This document shows positions 49,444 through 59,967 of a stretch of DNA of 64,000 bases, piece after piece. The position numbers and the translations under genes are program-made. The stretch is from Notamacropus eugenii (lineage: Eukaryota > Chordata > Mammalia > Diprotodontia > Macropodidae). Under the pieces are notes generated by a model, which was not told the origin of the DNA, ran no database searches, and saw nothing but the letters and a program-made list of their open reading frames with translations. The stretch covers positions 354,764,660-354,828,659 of the forward strand of contig NC_092873.1 of NCBI RefSeq assembly GCF_028372415.1, read 5' to 3'. Position 1 is the stretch's first letter; each line of letters starts with the position of its first letter.

Positions 49444-49710
49444 TCAGTGAAGCAAACAATTCACCTGTATCTTGAGCCTACTCAAACAGCTGTTGACAGT
49501 GTCAGTTAAAATCTTTGGGACAAGTTTGACATACATGGACTCAAATTCGACCTTACTTGTATGTGTTTTATTAAATAATCTCTGTACCTCATTTACTGTC
49601 AGTTGAAGTGAATTGGCCACATTAATCTTGTGTTTGTCTGCTTTGAATGGAATTTTGCTTTTATTGAAAAAATGCATTATGGCTCTAGTGTTGTATACCA
49701 AATTAGCCAA
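49444..49710 (-). other. Unrecognised 88-codon open frame
   Basis: The protein (MANLVYNTRAIMHFFNKSKI...) is not low-complexity and matches no family I recognise. Upstream minus-strand sequence up to about 49790 (KGKEQELLKENMK in another frame) also looks protein-like. It could be a processed pseudogene piece or part of the nearby transposase relic. No start or splice context supports it as a gene. Confidence 0.2.
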
Positions 49711-51885
49711 TAATTTTAGCTAGCACTTCATGTTCTCCTTGAGAAGCTCTTGCTCTTTGCCTTTGGACCTCAGTTTATGAAACTCTGCCTATAAGCAAAT
49801 CACTTTTTCTTTCTGGGCTGCAGGGGCCTCTGTAAAATGAAGAAGTTGAACCAGATGATTTCAAAACTCTAAGATGTTCTCCCCAACCAAAGTGAAGTCC
49901 ATACTCATTGGTCGGAAAAACTTCTTCTTAAAGTAGAGTAGCAATTCAAGACAACATGAGTTCAGGGTAATATGGGGGCACTTCCCTGTAGCAATACTGA
50001 TAACCACTGTACCTAAGCCATCCCAGAGGTTTTCTTAGGCATCCCTTGGCTTCTGGGGGCAGGTGGCCATGGCATGTCAACAGCCTGTCACCAGGTGGAG
50101 CCCCCACGGATATCAGCACTGAAGTTGGTGTTCTGCCTATTCATCACTGCTATGTCATCTTTTTTTTTTTTTTAATACATAGATTCGGTTAAACCAGATC
50201 ATCCTGAAAACATTTACAAATGGAACTGGAAGGAAGAGGGGGAAAGATTTTTAAAATGAAAAAGATTTATCAAGATTTCTAGAACCAATTCTTCTATAAA
50301 TAGGGTTGGAGTCACCACATTTGTACCCTAACATACTATTCTCCAAAATGCTGTATAAAGAAATGGAAATGATACTAAAGAAAGGAAAATTGGGAAAAAC
50401 ACCTGAATCAGATCAAGCATACACAGAAAGTATTTTAGGATCAACACTCAAAATATCTGAAAGAGAGAATGATACTAAAAGCCTATGGGTGGGGAGAACA
50501 CAAAGACTTTACTACTGATAAAAGTAGTATCTGAATATATCATTAATTACTACATTAAGCCTGCATTCTCACTTCTATAAACTATAAGAATAATTTACAA
50601 ACATATAGAGGACACTCAATGGAAATGTGAGAAGAGAATAGGTAACCATTCAAAAATAATAATCTATAGCAGATCATATCTTCAGTCACACAACTGATGG
50701 GAAGGTGCAGAGAATTAAGGATCTTACTATGTCTGTTGTTTATTTGCTAAATAAACAAAAAATTCCCCTAGTTGATTCAGTAGAACAAAACGTACTCTTA
50801 ATGACTCTTTTCCTACAAAGTGTAACCCATGAAATTATGCAATCTTCCTTGATAGATGTAACAACAGATATCTATGTTTGATGAGGAAAAATATGCTCCA
50901 AAAAAGGGTATTTTTCATTGTAATGGAAGAATATCTGGAAAGAACCAAGATGGAAAAGATAGAGATGGTGGATCCTTTTGATGTTCTTGTCTATAGATGA
51001 CATCAAACCATGGAACATTGCAGAATCTCCCGAAATAAGAGCCAAAGTCACTCCAAAGAGTCCAACAACCCGCACAGGAAAAACCAATTGATAAAGAATG
51101 CCTGCTGTCTAGGCTATGAGGGACAGGAGCTGGTCCAGTGTTAAACACATAGCAAGAAGGGTTGTCCCATATGCAAGAGGTAAGATACTAATTACTGGAT
51201 TAATCAATGACAGAAGAAAGATAAACTGACATAGGGTGATTCACCCTGGGGAGAACATCCTGTGATGGGGGCTTGAGCTAAGAGTGTTAGAATAACCCCA
51301 CTGCCTTCATGGGTATTAAAGGGGAGATATAGCTAGCCAGACCTCTTAAGACCCAACTCATCACTACTGTGAGTGGGAGTTGGGATAAGGAACCCAGGAT
51401 TTTTATGAGTTATTATCAATGTTAGCATCCTTTACATCTTGACATTCCTTTGTATTACTTTTTATGCCCATTGTATTTACTAGTCTAGCTTCTTACTTTT
51501 CAAATATGTTGTATTTCTTTCTCACACACTTCACTAGCAGGCAGGCTAGCTAGCTGCATGGGCCATAGCAACCCATGAAACAAAGAAAAATATGAAATGC
51601 CCCTCAGTCCTGTGAAGCCATTTCAGCAGTGATTGTAGTGTGGGGAAAGGAGACTCAGAGCACTGAGAAGCAAATAATTTTTAAGACCATCTATAAATTT
51701 TAATTTTGCTATTGAGACTTTAATTGTGAGATCTTTGTCCCATGACCCAAAAATGGATATATTCCTGGAGAAGGTGAGTCATATTAATTGACATTCTTGT
51801 CAAAAAGAAGAAAGATGTCACAGTAAATGGAAGGATGCCTCAGGCATACACCTTAGGGAGGTGGAGAAAAGAGTTGGCAGAGTAG
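49711..51885. other. Mixed, mostly unassigned; possible RTE scraps
   Basis: A MIR-like piece is at 49770-49880. At 50355-50440 the plus strand reads YKEMEMILKKGKLGKTPESDQ, resembling the RT N-terminal motif of RTE-like LINEs (usual form K--K-GKA-GPDQ). The minus frame at 50872-51148 is unrecognised. No gene. Confidence 0.35.
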
Positions 51886-52080
51886 ATTTTGTCATATGTC
51901 TAGAGGCAACAAGAAAAATTATTTCATGTGATATTTGGTCATCACTGTGGTAGTACTAATGGTAACCATTTGCAAACAGACTTCCATATAAATGATTGTG
52001 GCTTATGTACCAAAACTGATTGCTAATGAGGAAGAGGTAGAAAAATTTTATGACGAACTTGCTAAGACTTTGTAGATTAA
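51886..52080 (+). repeat. RTE-type endonuclease fragment
   Basis: The plus strand reads VIVAYVPKLIANEEEVEKFYDELAK near 51995-52070 (with one base shift upstream). It matches the endonuclease motif V-AYAPT----EEE-E-FY--L of RTE/BovB-like LINEs. Confidence 0.5.
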
Positions 52081-52089
52081 TGGTATATA

Positions 52090-52340
52090 CTCTGATACTT
52101 ACCATGTATAGGCACTGTGCCGAGTGCTTTTCAATTAATATCTCATTTAATCCTCACAACAACCCTGAGAGGTAAGTATTGTTATTATCCTCATTTTACA
52201 GATGAGGAAAATGAAGAAAACAGCGGTTGAGTAATTTGTCCAAGATCATACAGCTTGTGTCTGTGATCACATTTGAACTCAGGTCTTCCTCATTCTAAGT
52301 CCAATGCTCTATCCTGAACAACCTAACTGCCCTAATATTG
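52090..52340 (-). repeat. MIR SINE, near full length
   Basis: ggcactgtgccgagtgcttt, cacaacaaccctgagaggta, ttttacagatgaggaaaatg, ttgaactcaggtcttcctca. Confidence 0.85.
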
Positions 52341-52835
52341 GGAACTCAGGTGACTTGCAAAGCTGACAGAGCCTTCTGTGGAAGTTTGAAGGATGGATAG
52401 GTATTTGAGAAAACATGATGAATTTTATTGTACAGTAAAAACAAAAATGAAGAATTCAGAGAAAATTCAAAAGACTTGTGTGAACTGTTACAGAGCCAAG
52501 TAAATGAAATGCAGAGAAAAATTGACACAATGCCACATGTAAAGATAATTCAAATAATGTAAAGGAAAACTTTAAGACTATTAAAACTCTGACCTATGTA
52601 AATGACTAAAGGAGATTAATAATGAATGTATCCTTCTTGTTTTGACAGAAAAGTGGTGAACAATAGGTTTGAAATGAGGTATATTCTCCAATATATATTG
52701 ATTCATTTTGCTTAAATATACTTCATTTTAATAGAGAGTTATAAGGAAGAAGAGAATCATAGGGAAATAAAAACAATATAAGAAAGCAATAAAATATTTA
52801 TTTTTAAAAATATGCAACAAGGTCTGTTTTTGAAC
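52341..52835. other. A-rich, unassigned
   Basis: No recognised feature. Confidence 0.4.
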
Positions 52836-52839
52836 ATAG

Positions 52840-52995
52840 GATCAGAGATTTATAAGGGACCTCAGTGGTGCTCAAGTCTAGCCCCCTCATTTTATGTGAG
52901 GAAACTGAGTCAAAGTTTAAGTGATTTGCCCAGAACATTGAGGTAGTAAGTATCTAAGGTGAGATTTGAATCCAGGTTTTCATGACTCCAGGAAA
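52840..52995 (-). repeat. MIR-like SINE
   Basis: cataggatcagagatttata, ccccctcattttatgtgagg, gtgatttgcccagaacattg, gaatccaggttttcatgact. Confidence 0.75.
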
Positions 52996-53575
52996 TATAA
53001 ATATAAATAAATAAATATAAAAATATTTTAACATTTTCAATTTTTAATTTAAAAAGTAGATATTAAAATAGATTTTAAAATTTAAAAAAAATCATTTTTA
53101 AACTGTTTTTATTTTTGTTGAGTTCCAATTTCTGTCCCTCTCTCCAGCCCCCTCACCCACTGAGAAGACAAGTGATATAATACCCATTGTATATGTGCTG
53201 GGTCCCTTTATAAGCGGTGTTGAAGGAATTAATGGTGAAGGAGAATCTGGAGATGATGGAAGGAGGGAGGTGAGCTAATGGGAAAGAAGGGATGAATTGG
53301 GATTGAGAGCACCAGATGAGGACCTGACCTTGGCAAGGAGAACAATCAGATCCCAGAGACCACAGCAAAAGATGAGAGAATGGGTTGTAGTGAAGTAGGT
53401 TTTTTGTTTTGTTTTTAAATAAAGGGACTTATTTAATAACAGCAGATTTTAGACCAGTAGGACACAGGCTCTATCCATGGACAATCTTTTCCTCCTTCTG
53501 CTGAGGAACTTTACCTCCATGAGGAATAATGAATGACTGGAGGTGCTTCCTTGGCCCAGTACTTTGTCAGAACCT
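52996..53575. other. A/T-rich, L1-like in part
   Basis: 53000-53215 may be an old antisense L1 3' end (ttgagttccaatttctgtcc, ctctctccagccccctc). The rest is unassigned. Confidence 0.35.
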
Positions 53576-53579
53576 GCGT

Positions 53580-53795
53580 GCTCAGCAAAGGCAGCAAAGT
53601 GAAACAGTGGATAGAGCACTGGGCAATTCACCGTGTGCCTCAGTTTCCTCAATTGTTAAATGAGGAAAACAACAGTACTGCCTCCCAGGGTTGTTGTGAA
53701 GATCAAATGTTTGTAATTTACAAATATTTGTAAACTGCTTAGCACAGTACCTGGCACGCAGCAGGTGATGTATAAATGGTTATTTTTCTTATCCC
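53580..53795 (+). repeat. MIR SINE
   Basis: acagtggatagagcactggg, gcctcagtttcctcaattgt, cccagggttgttgtgaagat, ctgcttagcacagtacctgg. Confidence 0.85.
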
Positions 53796-53994
53796 AGCCA
53801 CCCAGCTTTGTCAATCTGGCATTATCTTCGCCTGCTCACTCTACCTCACACCACATATGTAAACAATTGTCAAATCTTCTCATTTTTTTGTCTCCATAGT
53901 GTCTTCTGCAGTCATTCACTCTTCACTCTCAAAGGTACAACCCTAGTTAAGGGTTTCATCACTTCTTCCAGGAAATGCTACAATAGCCTTTTCT

Positions 53995-54248
53995 TTTCTA
54001 AAAAAATTTATTTATTTTTAATTTTCAACATTTGCTTTTATAGGATTTTGAGCTCTAAATTCTGCCCCCCCATTCTCCCCTTCCCATGATGGCGTGCAAT
54101 CTGAGATAGGCTATACACATGTGATCATGTTAAACATATTTCCACATTAGTCATTTTGTGAAAGAAGAATCAGAATAGAAGGGAAAAACCATGAAAAAGA
54201 AAATATACCCAAAAAATAACAGCAAAAACAGATAACATAGTATGCTGG
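53995..54248 (-). repeat. L1 3' end with 14-bp target duplication
   Basis: Antisense L1 3' UTR (caacatttgcttttatagga, catgatggcgtgcaatctga, cattagtcattttgtgaaag). CAATAGCCTTTTCT occurs at 53981-53994 and 54249-54262. Confidence 0.92.
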
Positions 54249-54424
54249 CAATAGCCTTTTCTAACTGATCTCCTTGACTCAGGTTTTCTTTTCTCCAAAC
54301 CATCCTCACATAGCTACTAAAGTGATTTTCCTCCAGCATACATCTGATCAGATCCCTCCCCCTGATCAGATCCAGTGGCTCCCTATTGCTTTGAAGGATG
54401 AAATAGAAACACCTCTGTTTAGTT

Positions 54425-54580
54425 TTTTATTTTTATTTTTTGGAGGGGGGAAGGCAAGGCAATTGGGGTTAAGTGACTTACCCAAGGTCACACAACTAGT
54501 AAGTGTCAAGTGTCTGAAGCTGGATTTGAACTCAGGTCTTCCTGATTCCAGGGCCAGTGCTCTATTCACTTCTACTTGGC
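54425..54580 (-). repeat. tRNA-derived SINE
   Basis: Antisense: caattggggttaagtgactt, acccaaggtcacacaactag, ttgaactcaggtcttcctga. Confidence 0.85.
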
Positions 54581-54864
54581 TTTTAAAGCCCTTCATAACC
54601 TGGTCCCAATCTATTATTCATTACTTTCCTCCCTGCACACTACAGTTCAACCCAACTGGACTTCTTCCTGTTCTTCACACATGATACTCTATAGCTCATC
54701 TCCTTGGCTTGGCACTGGCTGAGCCTCACGCCTGGGATGCATTCCCATTTCACCCTCACCTCTTAGAATCCTTGATTTACTTCAAAATTCTGTTCAAACC
54801 TTCTACATGAATACTTTCCTGATTCCCCTTCCCTAGTACTATCCTTACTCCCAAAATTTATTCT

Positions 54865-55045
54865 GAATTTATTTATTTATAAATTCTATACAAATTTATA
54901 TATTTATATATAAATTGCAAATATATTTATGTATAAATTTTACATAAATTTAATATATTTATATATAAATTTAATACAAAATTTTATATATAAATTTACA
55001 TGTAATTTTTTATATTTACATATAAACTATATATATAAATTTATT
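54865..55045. repeat. TATAAATT-type A/T tract
   Basis: Degenerate repeats of tatatataaattta, probably expanded from the A/T part of the L2 3' UTR. Confidence 0.8.
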
Positions 55046-55414
55046 TTGCATATGGTTTTGTGTTGTCTTTCCTGAATAGATTGTAAGCTCTTTCAGGCAG
55101 GTAGTGTCTCATTTTTCTCTTTGTATCTTCCATGCTTAGCATAATGCCTGGTATACAGTAGATGCTTAATAAATAGATGGGGAGACTTGAGGAGAAAGGG
55201 GAATGTTTAGGAAAACAACTGTGAAGGGTGAGATTCAAAGTCAGTCAGAGAAAAATAAAAGCAGTAAAGCCCAACTGAGTAGGATAAATGATATAGCAAA
55301 GGATGTGGGCTGATGAACTGAGTTGATAACCTGCTGTCTATGTAAAGTCAGGAGGAAGGCTCTGAGCCCATTGGGGACCCACCCTCCCTTCCCAAGTTAT
55401 ATTGGATGAAGGAA

Positions 55415-55665
55415 TAAGTAAGTATTTCTATAATACCTTCTGTGTTAGGCAGAAGGCTAAGCACTTTACAAATATGATTTCATTTGACCCTCACAACAGC
55501 CCTTCCAGGTAGGGGCTATAATTATCCCCATTTTGTAGCTGAGGAAACAGACAAAGAAAGGCTAACTGACTTGCCCACAGTCACATAACTAGTGTCTGAG
55601 ACTGGATTTGAACGCGGGTCTTCCTGACTCCAGGTCCAGCACTCTATCCACTGCACTACCTGGCC
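55415..55665 (-). repeat. MIR/marsupial SINE, near full length
   Basis: agcactttacaaatatgatt, cctcacaacagcccttccag, tagctgaggaaacagacaaa, ctctatccactgcactacct. Confidence 0.85.
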
Positions 55666-56240
55666 GACTCAATGAGAAAGATGTTACAGCAGGGATGAGT
55701 TGCATGAAAACTGCCCCTCCCATGGAGGACCCACATGGATGACATCACGGATTCACTGATCCATTGAAGACTGTCTTTTCTGGGATTGGTGAGAAGCACC
55801 AGCCTGAGCAGAAAGGAATAGGACATGCTCGGAGTGTTAATGTCTTGGCATTCGGCCTGGGGAGGAGAGTCAGAGAAGGAAAAGACGGAAGGGAGGGAAA
55901 AGGAATCCACGCTTAGGAGCTGCACCATCTCAGGGATGGAGGGACAGAGGGAAAGATTAGAGGGACAGACAGACAGAGAGAGATGCAGAGAGGCAGAAAT
56001 ATAAGGAGAGAGAAAACAAATACAAAGTCATGGAGAAAAGAAAATTGCAACAGGTATCTAATCTCACTGGGGCTTTTGTCAGCTCCTGGAACTCCAGCTG
56101 GAAGCTTCTCTGGGTGGGGAGGATTCTTTTAGTTGTATGTATCCCATAGCTATTCTGGGACTCATTAGTACAAAATGCCTACCTCTAGCCCTGACATAGG
56201 AAGAAATAGACTGAAAGATAAAAAGGTGAGAAAAGACACA
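55666..56240. other. Unassigned, purine-rich in part
   Basis: Single-copy-like, with a GA-rich stretch at 55930-56020. Nothing recognised. Confidence 0.4.
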
Positions 56241-56249
56241 GAAGCAGAA

Positions 56250-56480
56250 GTAGCTGGATGCAGAGTGCACCCTTAGAATCAAGAGGAACTGAGTTCAAAT
56301 TCTGTCTCAATAGTATCTTTCTTCCAGGGTTGTTGTGAAGATAAAATGAGATGTTTGGAAAAGTGCTCCTAGGGGCAGCTAGGTGCCCTGGAATCTGGAG
56401 GACCTCAGACACTTGGCACTTACTAACTCTGTGACCCTGGGCAAGTCACTTAATCTCAATTGCCATAAAAAAAAAAGTGC
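56250..56480 (+). repeat. MIR piece and tRNA-SINE with poly-A
   Basis: MIR-like 56280-56368 (agggttgttgtgaagataaa). SINE 56370-56476 (aggggcagctaggtgccctg, tgtgaccctgggcaagtcac, A-run). Confidence 0.8.
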
Positions 56481-56659
56481 TCCAGTCCTCCAGATACTCT
56501 CCTCAAAATCTTTCTCTGCAACCAGGAAGGTCTCAGGCCTCAAAGTTCTGGGCTAATAAGTATACATCTGTGGGGACTCCATGGGCACCCCGAGCCTCAG
56601 CTCCCACCATTGTGAACTATAACCTTAGAGGATCATCCACTCCCTACCTTCAGGCTTTC

Positions 56660-56895
56660 CTTTTGGTGTTATTCAGTCATGTCTGATGCTATGATGTCAT
56701 TTGGAGCATTCTTGGAAAAGATACTGGAGCAATTTGCCATTTTCTTCACCAGTTCATTTTACAGATGAGGTGAACAGGGTTGTGACTTGCCCAGGGTCAC
56801 ACAGCTAGTAAGTGTTGGTGGCTAGATTTGAACTCAGGTCTTCTTGATTCTAGGCCCTGCACTCTGTACATTATGGCACCCTGTAGCTCCTCTCT
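56660..56895 (-). repeat. RTE-mobilised tRNA SINE
   Basis: tgttattcagtcatgtctga, ttggaaaagatactggagca, acttgcccagggtcacacag, ttatggcaccctgtagctcc. Confidence 0.85.
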
Positions 56896-59225
56896 TACTG
56901 CCTGGTTTTCCTAGGGAGGGCAGAAGTTCAGAGCTAAAGAGAGAAGGTGAAGACAGAGGAGAAAGGCTATGCCATTGATAAACTTTGGTGGAAGGCCTTT
57001 TCTTACCAAGGCAACAGGGTGTGCAGTGTCAAAGAGACTTAGAGATATTAAAAGAAAAACAGACCCTTCCCTGAGCTTGTAGTTATAGAATATGAGATTC
57101 AGACCTGGAAGGAAAGTGAGCCTCAGAGAAGCTGAGACTTTGCCAGAACATAGTTGCAGAGATAGAACCAAGAATTCATAACTGACTAATAATGAGGATG
57201 GAGGGCAGGATGAGCAGATCTCCCAACTCTTCACATCCTACGTCCCTCACTCCAGGATGGAGAGCCCTGCTCAGAGCACAAGCAATAGGCAATCAGCTTC
57301 TTAACAGGAGGTACATTTTGAGGTGAGGCTGGAGGCATGCTTCTCCTTTCCAAACCTACCTTCATTCCAGGGATGTTCTGTGTACAGTGTAGGAGGGGTA
57401 GGGGGAGTAGGGGCATAAGTTTATAGCCTTGTGGGGCCTCTCAGTTGTGAGTTTACTTTCCCCCAATCCTCCTCCTATCCTACCCACTCTCAGCACTTAA
57501 GGATGCCTTTTCTCTAACCCTCCCCCTTCTGTTTAACCCCAAACAGCCAGGTTCTGAGTAGAGATAAGAACTCTGTTTAATATCAATAAAGGAAAAGGGG
57601 GTTCCCCTTTTAGGGCATTCATTATTTGCCCACAAACATCCCCTCCCCTGACATGGAAGATACCAAGGGGATGAAGAGCCCAGGAATGTCTAGGTCGCCT
57701 TCATTAGGGGATTTTGACTACATTTACAAGCCCTACTGCTCCAGTTACGGGCACCTCATGTCTAGGGTGACCCAGTCTGCTAGAGGATCCACCCCTTGCG
57801 GAGAGCATAGATATCCAGCCCCCAGTTCCTTGGATCTGTTTCCCTTCCCCAGGCTCCACCAGTCTGTTTTCACAACAAGGCAGGCTGTGTGCCCTATAAA
57901 CTTGGTCCCTCCTCATTCCCCACCCCTATGCTGGGGACACAGTGACCTGAGTGGGGGTGGGAGTTCCCTAACCCCAACTCTCCTTCTAAGAAGGAGAGAA
58001 GGGGGTGGCCTCTTCCCCCACTCTTCCAAACCAGGGAACTCGGGGTGATTCCCTCTACCGAGACTTAATGAGGAATCTTAACACTCCTATACTCTCAGTG
58101 GTGATTAACCTACCACCTCATTTTGAGTGAGAGAAGATAATTCCTTATGTTCATAGGATCTGTAGGTGAGTTGTACGCATGTATATACATGTGAGAGAGG
58201 ATTTGTACATATGATGGTATGTATATATGTACACAGATGTATATGTATATACATACATGTATCTGTGTGCACACACAGGTGTACAGAGCTATTTAAGTAA
58301 ACTGCATGTGAATGTGTGTGATAAATAGGTATCTAGCTTTAAAGTCAAGATCCCTAGATCTGGGTTCATATCTCACCTCTCATATATCCCATTTGCTCCA
58401 AGGCTCTGAATCTTCAATCGATGAACAAGCAATTTAATAATTAATGCTTAAAACTTAATTAATGCTTAACAAAGCATGGCCAAAGAAAGCTGTTTGACAA
58501 CAGAGGTCCTGGGTTCAAATCCAGCCTCTGCTTCTTCTCCCTCCCCCAACTTTGAACTCGGACTTTCTCTTTCCAATTTTGCCTCAGACTCTAGCTGTGT
58601 GATGCTAAGCAAGTCTCAGTACCAGACTTAACAAGAAGACCAGGAGACAGAAAGACTTACTAACTATCCAGCAGAGATAACATGAATATATAAGGATATA
58701 CAGTATAGATAAAGAATAGACACAAGGTTTGGAATTGGGGAAGAGAGGAGTAAAAAGGCATTGGCCGGGATCAGTCTTGTGGCTTTTGAGATGATCGTTG
58801 AAGGCTTCTAAGGCTCCTGATACAGGTGAGGAGGGAGTGCATACCAGGCATGGAAGACAGTGCAAATGTGGAGCGCCATGTATGAACAAGGCCAGTTTAG
58901 CTGGATGGAAGTGTGCATGTAACAGAATAACGTGAAACAAATTGGAAAGATAGATTGAGGCCAGATTGTGGAGGTTTCGAATGCCAAACGAACAAGCAGG
59001 GAAAAGGGAGTCACTAGAGTTCATTGAGCAGATAAAGTGAGTCAGGATTGCATTTCCAGCAAATCAATCAGTTTGGCAGCTGTGTAAAAGATAGATGTTT
59101 CCTCGTGTGGTTCCGTCCCTTGGTTGATTCCATATGTATAGAACTCTGTCTCTGAACATTTATCTCCATGTTTCTGCATGGCCTGCCATATTTGCAAATG
59201 TTCTTCTCTGTTTATATCAGTTTTC
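56896..59225. other. Intergenic upstream of the CP2-like gene
   Basis: Mostly single-copy. An open frame of 140 codons (57626-58048) has no recognisable homologue or gene context. TG/TA-rich degenerate microsatellite lies at 58170-58330, followed by SINE scraps at 58330-58395 and 58480-58620. No promoter or exon was recognised here. Confidence 0.45.
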
Positions 59226-59229
59226 ATGT

Positions 59230-59485
59230 CAAAGATTGAAGGCTGAAAGGAGTTTTAGAGGCCATTGAGTCATTCACTCCCTCCACCTTTTTACAGATGA
59301 GAAAACTGAGACCCAGAGAGGTTAAGTGACTTGCCTAGGGTCACAAAACTAGTAAGTATCTGAGACAGAATTGGAAAGGGAAAGTGACATGGGGGAGGGG
59401 GGGGGGGAGAAGAGGCTGGATTTGAACCCAAGATCTTTGATATCAAATTCAGCTTTCTATACTGTATTACAATGCATTGGGGAGG
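59230..59485 (-). repeat. MIR-like SINE
   Basis: tacagatgagaaaactgaga, aggttaagtgacttgcctag, ggatttgaacccaagatctt, with a G-run at 59393-59408. Confidence 0.75.
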
Positions 59486-59554
59486 GGGAGAGGGTGTAGG
59501 AAGAATCTCCATAAACTTGTTTTCCTCATCTCAAGATCCAGCCTCCCCTACTGT

Positions 59555-59760
59555 CGCACTTCCCATGGGTTAATAATTATTGGGGATCCCATTAGTGGCT
59601 CACAGTCCCAGCCCCTCCCCAGCCTCAGCTGCCCTTGACCTGTCTAGGCTTTGGGAGGGGTTCTGCTCTCCAGCCAAACAGAGCCCTTAGGCTCAGCCCC
59701 GCCCCATCCCTGGGTTATTTTCCCAGGATCTATAAAACAAGAGACCCCAGGTAGGGCCCC
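59555..59760 (+). promoter_or_regulatory. Predicted promoter of the CP2-like gene
   Basis: Three motifs lie in order in single-copy sequence before exon 1. GTTAATAATTATT at 59569-59581 is an HNF1-like site (11 of 13 to GTTAATNATTAAC). CTGCCCTTGACCT at 59629-59641 has the complement AGGTCAAGGGCAG, a DR1-like nuclear receptor/HNF4-type site. TATAAAA at 59731-59737 is a TATA box with transcription expected to start about 59760. The start codon follows 150 bases after the TATA box. A CCCCGCCCC GC-box lies at 59698-59706. This is motif evidence only. HNF1 plus DR1 would fit expression in epithelia such as kidney or gut. Confidence 0.55.
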
Positions 59761-59884
59761 TACCTGTGGAAAGAACCTCTACTCCACCTCCAGGACCTTG
59801 TGCTGCTGCTGCTGGTCTGGGTTGCTGCACCTCCCCTGCGATTCCCATTGCCTTCCACCACTCAGTGTCTTAACCTTGCCCAAA

Positions 59885-59967
59885 ATGTTACTCTGGCACA
59901 ACCAACCAGAACATCTGTGGCCCAGCCCAGGGGAGCTATACCCCTGTTCCAGTAGTAGTCTGCTCAG
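59885..59967 (+). CDS. CP2-like gene, coding exon 1
   Basis: Codes [17 protein letters not shown]... (27 codons plus two bases), ending CTCAG|GTAGGT (phase 2). A at position -3 of the ATG is favourable. The frame is open upstream, but the start is set by its match to TFCP2L1's first residues. Confidence 0.85.

Larger units (their letters stand above)
53900..55175 (+). repeat. L2 LINE 3' UTR, split by L1 and SINE
   Basis: L2 landmarks: tctccttgactcaggttttc, gatccagtggctccctattg, ttttaaagcccttcataacc, ccaactggacttcttcctgt, attgtaagctctttcaggca, ataatgcctggtatacagta. Inserts are an L1 3' end (53995-54248) and a tRNA-SINE (54425-54580). An A/T tract lies at 54865-55045. Confidence 0.85.

Noticed and set aside
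57593..57611. Perfect short palindrome AAAAGGGG/CCCCTTTT
   Set aside because: Eight-base stem in a simple purine/pyrimidine context; likely chance.
57626..58048. 140-codon plus-strand frame upstream of the CP2-like gene
   Set aside because: I considered an unannotated exon, but saw no family match and no convincing flanking splice sites.
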